Of a DNA stretch of 64,000 bases, positions 16,492 through 25,483 are shown piece after piece. The position numbers were made by a program, and so were the translations under genes. The stretch comes from DATIKM01 sp035477595 (GTDB taxonomy: Bacteria > Armatimonadota > Chthonomonadetes > Chthonomonadales > CAJBBX01): positions 1-64,000 of the forward strand of contig DATIKM010000033.1 in assembly GCA_035477595.1 (NCBI GenBank), in the 5' to 3' direction. Numbering within the stretch: the first letter of the stretch is position 1; the number at the start of each line of letters is the position of its first letter. The notes under the pieces are model-generated. The model did not search any database. It saw only the letters and a program-made list of their open reading frames with translations, and was not told the DNA's origin.

Positions 16492-17523
16492 TCATCGCTG
16501 TCGCCGGGCGGCGTAGCTCGCCAGCGCCCAGGCGCTCTCTCTGGCTTCGCTCGGGGGCAGCGACAAGAGCGAAGCAGCGGCGGCGTCCGCGAGCCGCTGC
16601 GCAGCACAGCGCGCGGCGACGAGCGCACCGGTGCGCTCCATCACCGCGACGACGGGGCCGAAGTCTTCGGGCGGCAGGCTGGCCTGACCGAGCGCCTGCT
16701 CCAGCAGACGGCGCTCGGAGGCAGTCGCAGATGCCGCCGCGATGAGGAAGGGGAGGGTGACACGGCCTTCGCGCAGATCGCTGCCCAGCGGTTTGCCGGT
16801 GAGGGCGGGGTCGCCCGTGTAGTCGAGGAGGTCGTCGGTCACCTGGAATGCCGTGCCTAGATGAAGCCCAAAGTCCGCCAGCGCCTGCTCCTCGTCAGGC
16901 TTGGCCTCGCCGATGATCGCTCCACATCGCGCGCAGGCGCCGATGAACACTGCCGTCTTCTTGCGCAGGATCTCGTAATAACGCTCCTCCGACATGGTCG
17001 GGTCGTTGAGGGCCAGGATGCCCATGACCTCGCCTTCGCTCATGTCGATGGTGACATCCGCGATAGCCCTCAGCAGACGCAGGTCGCCGTCATCCGTGAA
17101 GACCCGCATCGCGCGGGCGAGAAGGTAGTCGCCCGTGAGCACCGCCACCCCGTTCCCGTAGAGCCGGTTGGCAGTCGGTCGCCCGCGCCGTGTGGCGGTG
17201 TGGTCGACTACGTCGTCGTGCACCAGCGTGGCCATGTGGACAAGCTCGAGAGCGGCGCCCACGGCGGAGAGGCGGCTGCCCCCGAAGTCCGAGCGCAGAC
17301 ATCGAGCCGCCAGGCAGGCGATCGCGGGACGGAGCCGCTTGCCGCCCGCCTGGAGCACATGGCTGCCGACCGTCTGGATGCGCCGCACGTCGGAGGCGAT
17401 CTCTTCCCGCAGGCGCTCCTCGATGCTCGAGAGATCCTCTAGGACGGCAGGCGGAAGCTGCACATCCCACAGGGTCGCGCCCGATGCGGTGGCGCTCAAC
17501 GACGGGTTCCTGCGTAGATGCAA
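16492..17523 (-). CDS. Long-chain polyprenyl diphosphate synthase, probably for menaquinone
   Basis: This enzyme condenses isopentenyl diphosphate onto allylic primers to make the prenyl tail. The 343-residue protein carries GGKRLRP for substrate binding, the first Asp-rich motif in LVHDDVVD, and the second in FQVTDDLLDYTGD. The residues before the first Asp-rich motif (ELVHMATL) are small or aliphatic rather than aromatic, as in long-chain (C30-C40) synthases. It overlaps menG by 28 nt, which supports a role in menaquinone side-chain synthesis. Exact chain length cannot be read from sequence. Confidence 0.9.
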   Translation of the reverse strand: MHLRRNPSLSATASGATLWDVQLPPAVLEDLSSIEERLREEIASDVRRIQTVGSHVLQAGGKRLRPAIACLAARCLRSDFGGSRLSAVGAALELVHMATLVHDDVVDHTATRRGRPTANRLYGNGVAVLTGDYLLARAMRVFTDDGDLRLLRAIADVTIDMSEGEVMGILALNDPTMSEERYYEILRKKTAVFIGACARCGAIIGEAKPDEEQALADFGLHLGTAFQVTDDLLDYTGDPALTGKPLGSDLREGRVTLPFLIAAASATASERRLLEQALGQASLPPEDFGPVVAVMERTGALVAARCAAQRLADAAAASLLSLPPSEARESAWALASYAARRQR

Positions 17524-18224
17524 ACGCTGCCGAGGTTCATCGCCTGCACGCGCACGTCAAGGATGCCTGCGGCCCCCATCATCTGCAGGACCTCCGCGGG
17601 TGAGGAGAACTCCCGGATCGACCGCTGAAGGTAGCTGTAGGCGCGCCTGTCGCTGAGCACGGCTCCGACGGCAGGCAGCACACAGCGCTGGTAGGTCTCC
17701 ACGGCGATCCGCGCGAGGCGGCCCGGGGGCCGGCCGAACTCAAGAATGACCACGCGGCCGCCGGGAGCGACGACGCGCCCCATCTCGGCGATGGCGCGGG
17801 TCGGGTCATCCACGTTGCGCAGGCCGAACGCCACGGTTGCGGCGTTGAATGCCGCAGTCCGGAACGGCAGGTCCAAGGCGTCCCCGAGCGTGAGCGAGCT
17901 GGCCCCGAGGTTCGCAGAGTGCTTGGTTCGCGCAAGCCGAAGCATCGGCTCACAGAAGTCGGCGCCGACCACGAGGCCGGATGGCCCCACGACGCTGCGC
18001 AACGCCCTGGCCAGGTCGCCCGTGCCGGTGCAACAGTCGAGCACCGAATCGCCGCGCCGCAGGCCAGCCTCGCGCACCGCGGCACGACGCCAGGCAGCGT
18101 GTCTCCACAGGCTGAGCAGGGAGTTCAGAAGGTCGTAGCGTGGAGCAATGCGAGCGAACATGCGCCGTATCCGCTCCGCTCTGTCTGATCCCTCGGCGCG
18201 GGGGCGCGCGGCGTCCGCCAGCAT
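17496..18224 (-). CDS. menG: Demethylmenaquinone methyltransferase
   Basis: MenG/UbiE transfers a methyl group from SAM to the quinone ring in the last step of menaquinone synthesis. The 242-residue protein begins with MFARIAPRYDLLNSLLS, the family's opening signature, then the SAM-binding VLDCCTGTGDLA, and the UbiE motif FGLRNVDDP. The later REFSSPAEVLQMMGAAG region is also conserved. With no ubiquinone genes nearby and a prenyl synthase overlapping its 3' end, the menaquinone role is favoured over the dual UbiE role. First gene of its operon. Confidence 0.93.
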   Translation of the reverse strand: MLADAARPRAEGSDRAERIRRMFARIAPRYDLLNSLLSLWRHAAWRRAAVREAGLRRGDSVLDCCTGTGDLARALRSVVGPSGLVVGADFCEPMLRLARTKHSANLGASSLTLGDALDLPFRTAAFNAATVAFGLRNVDDPTRAIAEMGRVVAPGGRVVILEFGRPPGRLARIAVETYQRCVLPAVGAVLSDRRAYSYLQRSIREFSSPAEVLQMMGAAGILDVRVQAMNLGSVCIYAGTRR

Positions 18225-18457
18225 CGATTACCTCGAAGCATGCCGCTCGGCGGGGCCACTGCAAGGAGTGGGCTCCGGGGAGCGATGGTGTCGCCGTGAG
18301 TATAACATACGCGGAGCATGCTTCCGATCAGGCACCCCGTGCAGGAAACCGCGGGCCGCGGAGCGTACCTGATTGCACCGCGCGCCGGATGCATGGACGG
18401 ATGTTGGCCTGCCGTCGGTTGGGTCAGGGCGCGTGCCAGCTCAAGGAGGGTCCACCC

Positions 18458-18994
18458 ATGTCACCAAAGCGCGCCGTGGCGCTGCTCGCGTTGCTTGGCG
18501 CAGTAGCGGTCGCGTCAGTGCCCGCTACTGCGTCTGCTGCGGGCGCTCCGCTGTCGCTGGGAGCAGGGTCGTACGCTGGTCTGGCTGGCCAGGGGCTGCT
18601 GGAGCCGCTAGTGCATATATCGCTTCGCGGAGGCGCGATGCTCAGCCCACGGGGAGCGGGAGTCGTTGGCATCGATGCCTCCTTGCCGGTTCTGAGTATC
18701 GGCCCGGGCTGGCGCGGCCGGCTGGACGCGGATGTGATAATCAGAGCGAACCTGGCCGGTGTCAACACCATGGTGCCGCTGACCATTAACCAGCTCTACA
18801 CGGTCGCCGCCCCCGGCCGCATCGGCGTTGGCTACTACGGCGCCGGCGTCGGCATCGCGGCGGGCGGCGGGACGCGGCTTACCGCGAAGCTCGTCGCGGG
18901 AGCGGAGATTGCGCGCAGGCTGGGCGGCGAGGTCAACGTTCACTTCGTGGAGCGGGACACGCTGGTCACCGTTGTGGCGCGGCTGCACCTGTGA
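18458..18994 (+). CDS. Exported protein of unknown function
   Basis: A 178-residue protein with a clear Sec signal peptide (KRAVALLALLGAVAVASV, cleavage near ASAAG) and a Gly-rich mature part with alternating hydrophobic residues, such as LDADVIIRANLAG and RIGVGYYGAGVGIAAGG. This resembles a small beta-barrel or outer-surface beta protein, but I do not recognise the family. AAGGAGGG lies 8 nt before the ATG. It is divergent from menG; a TATAAC/TATACT hexamer around 18299-18306 could serve either strand, but I see no good -35. Nothing else is seen in 18225-18457. Confidence 0.6.
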   Translation: MSPKRAVALLALLGAVAVASVPATASAAGAPLSLGAGSYAGLAGQGLLEPLVHISLRGGAMLSPRGAGVVGIDASLPVLSIGPGWRGRLDADVIIRANLAGVNTMVPLTINQLYTVAAPGRIGVGYYGAGVGIAAGGGTRLTAKLVAGAEIARRLGGEVNVHFVERDTLVTVVARLHL

Positions 18995-19033
18995 GGCACT
19001 GCCCTATTGGTTCTGGCTGTGCGAAGTGGAGAC

Positions 19034-19064
19034 GGAGGCGTCGCCCACGGGAGGCGACGCCTCC
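19034..19064. terminator. Hairpin between convergent genes
   Basis: A perfect 12-bp stem (GGAGGCGTCGCC at 19034-19045, GGCGACGCCTCC at 19053-19064) with a 7-nt loop, between the exported-protein gene and the opposing Spo0M gene. Confidence 0.7.
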
Positions 19065-19105
19065 ACATCCCTGATCGCGCACGGCCAGCCGTGCCGGAGC
19101 GGCCC

Positions 19106-19900
19106 TCAGCCGGTGTCGCACGTGGGAGGAGGCGCCACGCCCACTCTTTCGTAGATGCAGCGCAGATAGGGCAGCGCTCCGGCCGGATTCGGCGATCCCC
19201 GCTTGGTGAGCAGTGCGGACCGGGGGATCGCCACACCAACCACCTCGCGGTCGCCGCCCACCATCGCACGCAGAATGTCGCCCGCGCCATGCTCCTGGCG
19301 GTTGAGGACGACCTCGCCATCGACCATGTCGCCCACGACGCGCAGGCGCATCGCGACGCCGTCGAGGACATAGCGCAACCCCTCCGGCGCGGCGAAGTCA
19401 TAGACGACGGCCTCCGCGGAGCCTTCCCACGAGACAGGAACGAAGCCCATCAGTCCCTTGGTGGCGCGCTGGACTGCCAGCACCTCCGGATGAGGAAGCA
19501 CATTCAGCGGGACCTCCGCACGTGCGTCGACAGCCCAGCGAATGTGGGCCTCCGCGCATAGCGTCCACCCTTCGCGCCGTCGCGTGCATCGCGCATCGTC
19601 GGGGAGGTGCACAACTGCGGCGCAGTCCTGAACGAATGCGGGGCCCACGTGGAGTGCCTGCGCGGCGACGGCGCGTTCGCGAACGTGGCGGTGATGCGTG
19701 CGGTTCCTGCCGGAGCCGGTGATCCAATGCTCGACGAGATCAACGGTGAGCATCTGCACGTCTTGCTCGATGGCACCGCCCTCGATGCGTACCGTTGCCG
19801 GTACGGCGGAGCCGCGGTGGTACTGCGCCGCTGTGGTGGCGACGCTGACGCTGACGCTCCCGATGCCGAGCTTCGCCCCCAAACGCGAGAACACACCCAT
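19106..19900 (-). CDS. Spo0M-like arrestin-fold protein
   Basis: This 264-residue protein resembles the sporulation-control protein Spo0M family. The N-terminal arrestin-like beta-sandwich has the family opening (MGVFSRLGAKLGIGSVSVS), a VRIEGGAIEQDVQ strand and a VEHWITGSG segment. In Bacillus, Spo0M affects the Spo0 phosphorelay and cell cycle, but homologues are common in non-sporulating bacteria and their role is unclear. GGAGGGA lies 7 nt before the ATG. The upstream same-strand membrane-protein gene is 47 nt away, so they may be cotranscribed. No sporulation genes are in the window. Confidence 0.8.
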   Translation of the reverse strand: MGVFSRLGAKLGIGSVSVSVATTAAQYHRGSAVPATVRIEGGAIEQDVQMLTVDLVEHWITGSGRNRTHHRHVRERAVAAQALHVGPAFVQDCAAVVHLPDDARCTRRREGWTLCAEAHIRWAVDARAEVPLNVLPHPEVLAVQRATKGLMGFVPVSWEGSAEAVVYDFAAPEGLRYVLDGVAMRLRVVGDMVDGEVVLNRQEHGAGDILRAMVGGDREVVGVAIPRSALLTKRGSPNPAGALPYLRCIYERVGVAPPPTCDTG

Positions 19901-19947
19901 GCGCTTCTCCCTCCGGACTGTCTGCTCACGGCAGATGCGGCGCGCGG

Positions 19948-20748
19948 CTATCGCATCCGCCACCCCTGGTCGACTGCCGGTCCATCGGTGTTCGGGGGCT
20001 CGGGTAGGGCGCCGAACCGCACCAACTGCGCGCGGCCCGCTGTCGTAGTGACGATGGCGACCAGCCCCGCGCCCAGCATGGCGAGCCCAACCCCGGTGGC
20101 GGCCAGCAGGGCGAAGGTCACCATTGTAGCGAGCAGGAATATTGATGTAAAGCCGGGCGCGCTCACGGCCATCACCAGCGCGTTCTTCAGCACCGACCGC
20201 AGGCGCGGGGGGGCGCCGCCGTCGCGGGCGATGATGCCTGCGTGCGCTGCGACGAGCAGAGGCCAGTGGTACAGGCAGTTCATCCACCAGAAGAGGAGTG
20301 CGTAGCCGAACAGCGCGGCCACGAGCGCCGCGCCTGGGAACGCGCGCGTGACGAAGAAGACGATGTCTGCCAGCAGGACGAGCGAGATGATGCCCTGGAC
20401 CAGTGCGAGAGCTACAGCCTGCTTCCAGTGCCGGCGGGCCGCCGACCATAGGGCGGCATAGTTGGGCTCGTCGCGCGAGGCGATCAGGTGGGCGACATGG
20501 CACGTCCCGAACCACAGCGGGCCGCCCACCAGGAAGACCCAGACCACGGCGGCCCCGACCAGCAACGGGTGTTGCGAGGCGACGGCTGAGGCCGGCGGCA
20601 AGGCGATGACGGCGAAGACCGTCAGACTGACGCCGCACACCAAGCCGAGCGCGTCCCAGGCATCCGCGAGAGCGCGGCGCAGCTCCCGCCCGGTGCGAGG
20701 GGGACGGGGCAGAGGACGAGGCTCGTCGGGCGTTATCGGAGCGGGCAT
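19948..20748 (-). CDS. Multi-pass membrane protein, YesL/DUF624-like
   Basis: The 266-residue protein has about five or six hydrophobic segments after a Pro-rich N-terminus. The arrangement of an early hydrophobic pair, then a WFGTCHVAHLIASRDEPNYAAL loop and further helices, recalls the DUF624 (YesL) family often found near carbohydrate-use genes. That match is tentative. The promoter at 20755-20784 lies immediately upstream, leaving a leader of only a few nucleotides. It precedes the Spo0M homologue on the same strand and is divergent from the secreted glycosidase gene. Confidence 0.65.
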   Translation of the reverse strand: MPAPITPDEPRPLPRPPRTGRELRRALADAWDALGLVCGVSLTVFAVIALPPASAVASQHPLLVGAAVVWVFLVGGPLWFGTCHVAHLIASRDEPNYAALWSAARRHWKQAVALALVQGIISLVLLADIVFFVTRAFPGAALVAALFGYALLFWWMNCLYHWPLLVAAHAGIIARDGGAPPRLRSVLKNALVMAVSAPGFTSIFLLATMVTFALLAATGVGLAMLGAGLVAIVTTTAGRAQLVRFGALPEPPNTDGPAVDQGWRMR

Positions 20749-20754
20749 AGGCGG

Positions 20755-20784
20755 TATATAGCACCGCCCCCGTCAACCGGTCAA
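20755..20784 (-). promoter_or_regulatory. Promoter of the membrane protein-Spo0M unit
   Basis: On the minus strand: TTGACC (20779-20784), 18-nt spacer, TATATA (20755-20760). The ATG at 20748 lies only 7 nt past the -10 box, so the transcript is leaderless or nearly so. Confidence 0.65.
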
Positions 20785-20895
20785 CCTGCGACGTCTGGGC
20801 GATGGCGCCGCGAGAAGGGGACACGTACGCCCTGTGTGCGATAGTATGCGCGTCGGCGTGCGGGTTGCGACCTGCGCTCGCTGGGGAGGTCGAGG

Positions 20896-23295
20896 ATGGG
20901 GGCTACGCTGAGAGCACTGGGGGTTGCGGGACTGTGCGCCATGGTCGGCCCGCCGGCCGCTGCGGTGCGCCTCACGTCTGCTGAGCCGGGCAACGTGTTC
21001 GTGATGGGAAGCCGGGTAGTCCTGCGCATCGAGGTGCCTGGTGCGTCCTCCGGTCTGTGGCAGGTGCGCGCTGTGAGCTACGGTGGCACCGAGGCGGCAA
21101 ACCGGACGGTGCGCCCGCCGCAGCCTGTCGACCTTGGGCCGCTGCCAGCGGGCTACTACGACGTCACGGCTGTCGGTCCAGCTGGCGCGACGGCGTCTGC
21201 GCCGGTCGTGGTGGTGGCCCGGACCCGCCTCCGAGCCTCCAGTCCCATCGGGGTGGATGCGGCACACGCCTGGCTGCTGAGGCCAGAGCAGCTCGACGCC
21301 GGCGCGCGCATGATCCGCCTGGCCGGCGTGCCGTGGATACGCGAGCGCATCGCATGGGGCGAGGTCGAGCGACAGAGGGGCAGCTTCGTGTGGACGCGCT
21401 ACGACGCGGCGGTAGATGCGGCGCGCCGGCAGGGCCTACGCATCGTGCAGGTCTTCCACAGCTCGCCCGGGTGGTCGCGCGCGGACGGAGACACGGCGAG
21501 GTACCCGGACGACCCACGTGACGCCTTCCGGTTTGGAGAGGCGGCGGCGAGACACTTCCGCGGTCGAGTGCAGGCCTGGGAGGTGTGGAACGAGGCTGAT
21601 ATCCCTCACTTCTCCGTCGAGCCTGCAAGCGAGTACGCCGCGTTCCTCAAGGCGGTGGCCCGAGGGCTGAAGCGCGCAGACCCCCGCATACCCGTGACCC
21701 AGGTGTCCTACGCCCTGCAGGCTGAGCTCTTCGCGGACCTGCTCTATCGCAACGGCGCGGCGGCCTACTTCGACGTGTTCAACTATCACATCTACGCGCA
21801 GCCGGCTGCCTTTCCGGCGCGGGCGCAGGGCCACTTCGACCTGCTGGACCGGCATCGCGTTCCTCGCATGCCGGTGTGGCTAACGGAGGCTGGACTGCCC
21901 CTGCCCGTGGCGGCCGCGCTGAGCGATGAGCAGAAGCGACAGCAGGCGGAGTTCGTGCCCAAGTCCTACGTGATGTCGCTCGCCTCGGGGACCGACCGGC
22001 ACTTCTTCTTCGTATTTCCCCACTACGTCGAGGGCGGCTCCTGGTTCGGCCTACTGGATCCGGACATGAGGCCGTACCCGGGCTACGCGGCTCTCGCAAC
22101 CGTCGCGCGGCTGCTGGGCAGCGCCGAGTACGCCGGTCGTCCTGTCGGCGACCAGCCGCCCGGGCTGCAGAGCCACCTCTTCGAAACGCCGCGGGGTCAG
22201 GTGCTGGTAGTGTGGTCCGATGGCGATCCGGTACGGCTGACGGTGCCGAGGGGCGATCGGCCGGTACGGGTGGTGGACATCGTGGGGGCGGATGTGCCGA
22301 TGGCGACCCGCGGACCGCACAGCTTGACCGTCGCGAGCAGTCCGCTCTATCTACTGCTTCCTCGCGGGACTCTGCGTGCGGATGGGTGGCGCGCCGCGGC
22401 GCGGCGGGAGGCAGGGCGTCGCCTGCCCCCGGGGCTGCCGGATGTCGTCGTGCGGTGGCTGCTCCCCAAGGACGCCGTCAGGAAGGCGCGTGAGCTCTAC
22501 GAGTTGCCGGCGAATGCGGCTACCCCGGCAAGGATCCAGGTCGCCAATCTGGGCAGAGGCCCGGTGTCCGGCAGGCTGGAGCTGCGCACAGATGGCGCGG
22601 AACCCTTGTTGGGTTCCATCGCGGTAGAGGCGGAGCCGATGGGCCTGGCGACGTTTGATGTGCCGCGGACGTTGCGCCGACTGCCCGTCGGCGGCAAGGT
22701 CGAGTGGACCGCTCTCGTCGTCGAAACCGGCGGGCGGAGGTCGAGCGCTCCGGCGGTGGTGGACGTCGCGGTCGATCCTGCCACTCTCGGCGTCGCGTCC
22801 GAGGTCCCGCTGCCGATGGCGGCGGGCGCGACCTGGGACGCCAACCCGTCGCCTGCCGGCCGCGCTCAGGTCTCGGGGCTTCCGGGGGCGGGTGAAATGC
22901 GTCTGCGTGTCGAGTTCCCCGGCGCCGGCGACCGATGGTGCTACCCACGAGCGGCGGCAGACGGGGCGCGCTGGGTCGGAGCGCACGCCATCACCTTCGA
23001 GTACCGCACTGGTCCCGAAGTCTCGCCGGACACCCTGGTTCGTGTGCAGTGCGTCGAGGAGGGTGGCTCAGGTTACTTCACCCCGGTGGGCCTGCCACCG
23101 TCGCTGGAGTGGCGCAGGGCGGTGGTTCAGTTCGCGGACTTGGCGCACGCGCCGTGGAGCACGGCGGACCCGGACAGACGACTGACGCTCGGATCCGTCC
23201 GGCAACTCCTGCTCGGTGTTAACACGACTGGCGGCGGGGTGACCCTCGAGGTTCGTCGCCTCCAACTGCTGACCTACCACGGGCCAGACATCTGA
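20896..23295 (+). CDS. Secreted clan-A glycoside hydrolase (GH39/GH5-like)
   Basis: The 799-residue protein has a signal peptide (residues 1-23), an N-terminal beta domain to about 110, a TIM-barrel to about 430, and C-terminal beta domains. In the barrel, Glu233 in VWNEADIPHFS fits the acid/base and Glu331 in VWLTEAGLPL fits the nucleophile, with the NE spacing and FNYHIY strand of clan GH-A. The substrate is unknown; beta-xylosidase, cellulase-like or mannanase-like activity are all possible. GGGGAGG is placed correctly before the ATG. It is followed closely by the Crp/Fnr gene, but no carbohydrate transporter is nearby. Confidence 0.82.
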   Translation: MGATLRALGVAGLCAMVGPPAAAVRLTSAEPGNVFVMGSRVVLRIEVPGASSGLWQVRAVSYGGTEAANRTVRPPQPVDLGPLPAGYYDVTAVGPAGATASAPVVVVARTRLRASSPIGVDAAHAWLLRPEQLDAGARMIRLAGVPWIRERIAWGEVERQRGSFVWTRYDAAVDAARRQGLRIVQVFHSSPGWSRADGDTARYPDDPRDAFRFGEAAARHFRGRVQAWEVWNEADIPHFSVEPASEYAAFLKAVARGLKRADPRIPVTQVSYALQAELFADLLYRNGAAAYFDVFNYHIYAQPAAFPARAQGHFDLLDRHRVPRMPVWLTEAGLPLPVAAALSDEQKRQQAEFVPKSYVMSLASGTDRHFFFVFPHYVEGGSWFGLLDPDMRPYPGYAALATVARLLGSAEYAGRPVGDQPPGLQSHLFETPRGQVLVVWSDGDPVRLTVPRGDRPVRVVDIVGADVPMATRGPHSLTVASSPLYLLLPRGTLRADGWRAAARREAGRRLPPGLPDVVVRWLLPKDAVRKARELYELPANAATPARIQVANLGRGPVSGRLELRTDGAEPLLGSIAVEAEPMGLATFDVPRTLRRLPVGGKVEWTALVVETGGRRSSAPAVVDVAVDPATLGVASEVPLPMAAGATWDANPSPAGRAQVSGLPGAGEMRLRVEFPGAGDRWCYPRAAADGARWVGAHAITFEYRTGPEVSPDTLVRVQCVEEGGSGYFTPVGLPPSLEWRRAVVQFADLAHAPWSTADPDRRLTLGSVRQLLLGVNTTGGGVTLEVRRLQLLTYHGPDI

Positions 23296-23328
23296 CGACG
23301 TCCGGCCGGATCGCCTGGAGGTGAGTGC

Positions 23329-24027
23329 ATGCCATCGGTCATCGAACTGGCAAGCCTGCGTAGGATGCCGCCGTTCAGAGGGATCTCGGATGTGGATCTC
23401 GCCTCCGTGGCTGAGCGGCTCCGACGCAGGCAATACCGTGCCGGGTCAAGCGTTATCAATGCAGATGCGCCAGGGGACGCCATCTTCTTCGTGGTGTCCG
23501 GCACGGTGAAGATCAAGGTGGACGAGCCGGACGGTCGCGAGGTGATCATCGCGATTCTGGGGCTCGGTGAGGTGTTCGGCGAGCTCAGCTTGATCGACAG
23601 CGCGGGGCGAAGCGCTGACGTGGTCACACAGGAAGACGCGGACCTTCTGTGGGTTGAGCGCGAGAGCTTTGATGAGATCATGGCCGAGCACCCCAGCGTG
23701 GTGCGCGAGCTTCTTGTGGTGCTGACGCGACGCGTGCGGCTCTCAACGGAGCAGATACGCGCCCTGTGTACGCTCGACGTGTACGGCAAGGTGGCGCGTC
23801 AGTTACTCGTGTTCGCCGAGCAGTACGGCGAGCCAACCGACGACGGCGTGCGCATCCCCATGCGCCTGACCCAGACCGACATAGCAGGCCTCGTGGGCGC
23901 CTCGCGAGAGCGCGTGAACCAGGTCGTGGTGAACCTGCGCGAGCGAGGGCTGGTCGCCGTGGACAGCGGGCACCGGACCACGGTGCTGCAGCCGGAACGG
24001 CTGCGCGAGATCGTCAGTCAGCGCTAG
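23329..24027 (+). CDS. Crp/Fnr-family transcription regulator
   Basis: A 232-residue regulator with an N-terminal cyclic-nucleotide-binding-type beta-roll and a C-terminal winged helix. The roll contains GDAIFFVVSGTVKI and the phosphate-cassette-like GEVFGELSLIDSAGRSADV, close to the cAMP-binding consensus. The HTH has LTQTDIAGLVGASRERVNQVVVNLRERG. The typical [4Fe-4S] cysteines of FNR are absent, so it is a nucleotide-responsive (CRP-like) or orphan regulator rather than an oxygen sensor. GGAGGTG precedes the ATG. It begins 34 nt after the glycosidase gene and overlaps the convergent kinase gene by 14 nt. Confidence 0.9.
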   Translation: MPSVIELASLRRMPPFRGISDVDLASVAERLRRRQYRAGSSVINADAPGDAIFFVVSGTVKIKVDEPDGREVIIAILGLGEVFGELSLIDSAGRSADVVTQEDADLLWVERESFDEIMAEHPSVVRELLVVLTRRVRLSTEQIRALCTLDVYGKVARQLLVFAEQYGEPTDDGVRIPMRLTQTDIAGLVGASRERVNQVVVNLRERGLVAVDSGHRTTVLQPERLREIVSQR

Positions 24028-25360
24028 AGGCCCGTGCCTCCGACCTCACGTAGGGCAAGCGGATGCGGAAGGCGGTGCCCACACCCTCGACCGACTCGCC
24101 GTCCAGCACGCCTGAGTGCGCGGCGACGGCAGTGCAGACGATGCGTGTGCCAAGCCCGGTGCCGCCAGGCTTCGTGCTCTTCGCCTCGCCACGCAGGATC
24201 TGATCCATGACATAGGCCGGCATGCCCCGCCCGGTGTCTCGCACCTCGATGGCAACGTGGTTGCCGCCAGGGAAGCGCCCCTCGGGCACCACACGCACGC
24301 GCACCGTCACGTTGCCCCCCTCGGGCGTCGCCGCCACGGCGTTGAGCACCAGGTTGTACACGGAGCGTTCCACTAGCACACGGTCGAACCGGAACGTTGG
24401 TGCGCCCGCGAAGCTCCCAACCAGCGAGACGCCCTGCTTGTGGGCGACCGGCGCCAGCGCGGCAATCTGCTTCGCGAGTACGGCCTCGAGGTCATTGGGC
24501 TCGAGTCTGGGCTCCGACACGATGCCCTGCAGGGCGTCTGCGATGACCTTCGTGTAGTCCTGGACCTCACTCACCTGATCCGTGATCATCGTGAGCAGCT
24601 CATCGTACAGATCCTGCACAGGGGCAGTGCATGCACGCACCGGCTCCTCGATCTCCCGCGGCGCTCCGTCCAGTGCGCGTGAGAGGTCCGCGAAGAGGTC
24701 GCGCAGAAGCTGTCGGAGGGTCTCGGCGGAGAGCGAGATCGGCGTGATCTTGTTCTTGATGTCGTGGGACACGTTGCCGATTGTGTGGGCGACGGCAGCG
24801 ACCTGAGCCTCGCGGGCCAGGTGGGCATTCTCGATTGCCGCCGCGGCCACCGAGGCGACGATCTCCAGCGCCTCGAGGTCGTCCTCGTTGAAGTCGCCGC
24901 TGCGCTTGTTCAAGATCTGCATCACGCCGACAGGCGCGCCCGCTTGGTAGCGCAGCGGAACAGTGACGATGCTCTCGGTAACGAACCCGACGCTCTCACC
25001 GATGTCGGCGCGGAAGCCCGCCGTCTCGCGCGGATGGTTCGTGACGCTGGCCACGCCCGATCGGAACACGGAGCCGGCGACACCCTCGCTAGCATCCAAT
25101 GCGCGACCAGTCAGCTCCGCCGCCTTTGGACCCACCACGTACTGGAAGACGAGCTTGTCGTCCCGCTTCCGGTGAAGGTATAGTGACCCGGCCTCCGCCT
25201 CCACTGCCTCCATCGAGACCTCGAGGATGTCGCGCAGGCGCTGGTCGAGGTCAAGGGTCGAGGAGAGCAGGCGGCTGATCGTGTGGACGGCACGAAGCTG
25301 CCGCTCCCGGATCGCGGCGTGGCGGTCTCCGGGGCCGGCGGGTATCGGGTCTTTCACCAT
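24014..25360 (-). CDS. GAF-domain sensor histidine kinase
   Basis: A soluble 448-residue kinase. The GAF domain spans about residues 20-185, starting after a RAVHTISRLLSSTLDLDQRL helix, with VPLRYQAGAPVGVMQILNK as its core strand. The DHp part contains VSHDIKNKITPISL, whose His is the phosphorylation site. The HATPase domain has NLVLNAVAATPEGG (N box), VRDTGRGMP (G1) and GGTGLGTRI (G2). No transmembrane segment is seen, so the signal is probably intracellular. No response regulator lies next to it. It converges with the Crp/Fnr gene. A TATACT box at 25422-25427 (minus) could be its -10. Confidence 0.88.
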   Translation of the reverse strand: MVKDPIPAGPGDRHAAIRERQLRAVHTISRLLSSTLDLDQRLRDILEVSMEAVEAEAGSLYLHRKRDDKLVFQYVVGPKAAELTGRALDASEGVAGSVFRSGVASVTNHPRETAGFRADIGESVGFVTESIVTVPLRYQAGAPVGVMQILNKRSGDFNEDDLEALEIVASVAAAAIENAHLAREAQVAAVAHTIGNVSHDIKNKITPISLSAETLRQLLRDLFADLSRALDGAPREIEEPVRACTAPVQDLYDELLTMITDQVSEVQDYTKVIADALQGIVSEPRLEPNDLEAVLAKQIAALAPVAHKQGVSLVGSFAGAPTFRFDRVLVERSVYNLVLNAVAATPEGGNVTVRVRVVPEGRFPGGNHVAIEVRDTGRGMPAYVMDQILRGEAKSTKPGGTGLGTRIVCTAVAAHSGVLDGESVEGVGTAFRIRLPYVRSEARASSAD

Positions 25361-25483
25361 GGCGGGTCTGCCCCTTCGCGAGCGGATGGCGGGGGTCCGC
25401 CCCGCCCAGCGTGCCGGCCACAGTATAACACCCGCCCGAGGCGCCGCACTCCATCGGTCGCCCCGAGCCGACAGGGAAGCTCG

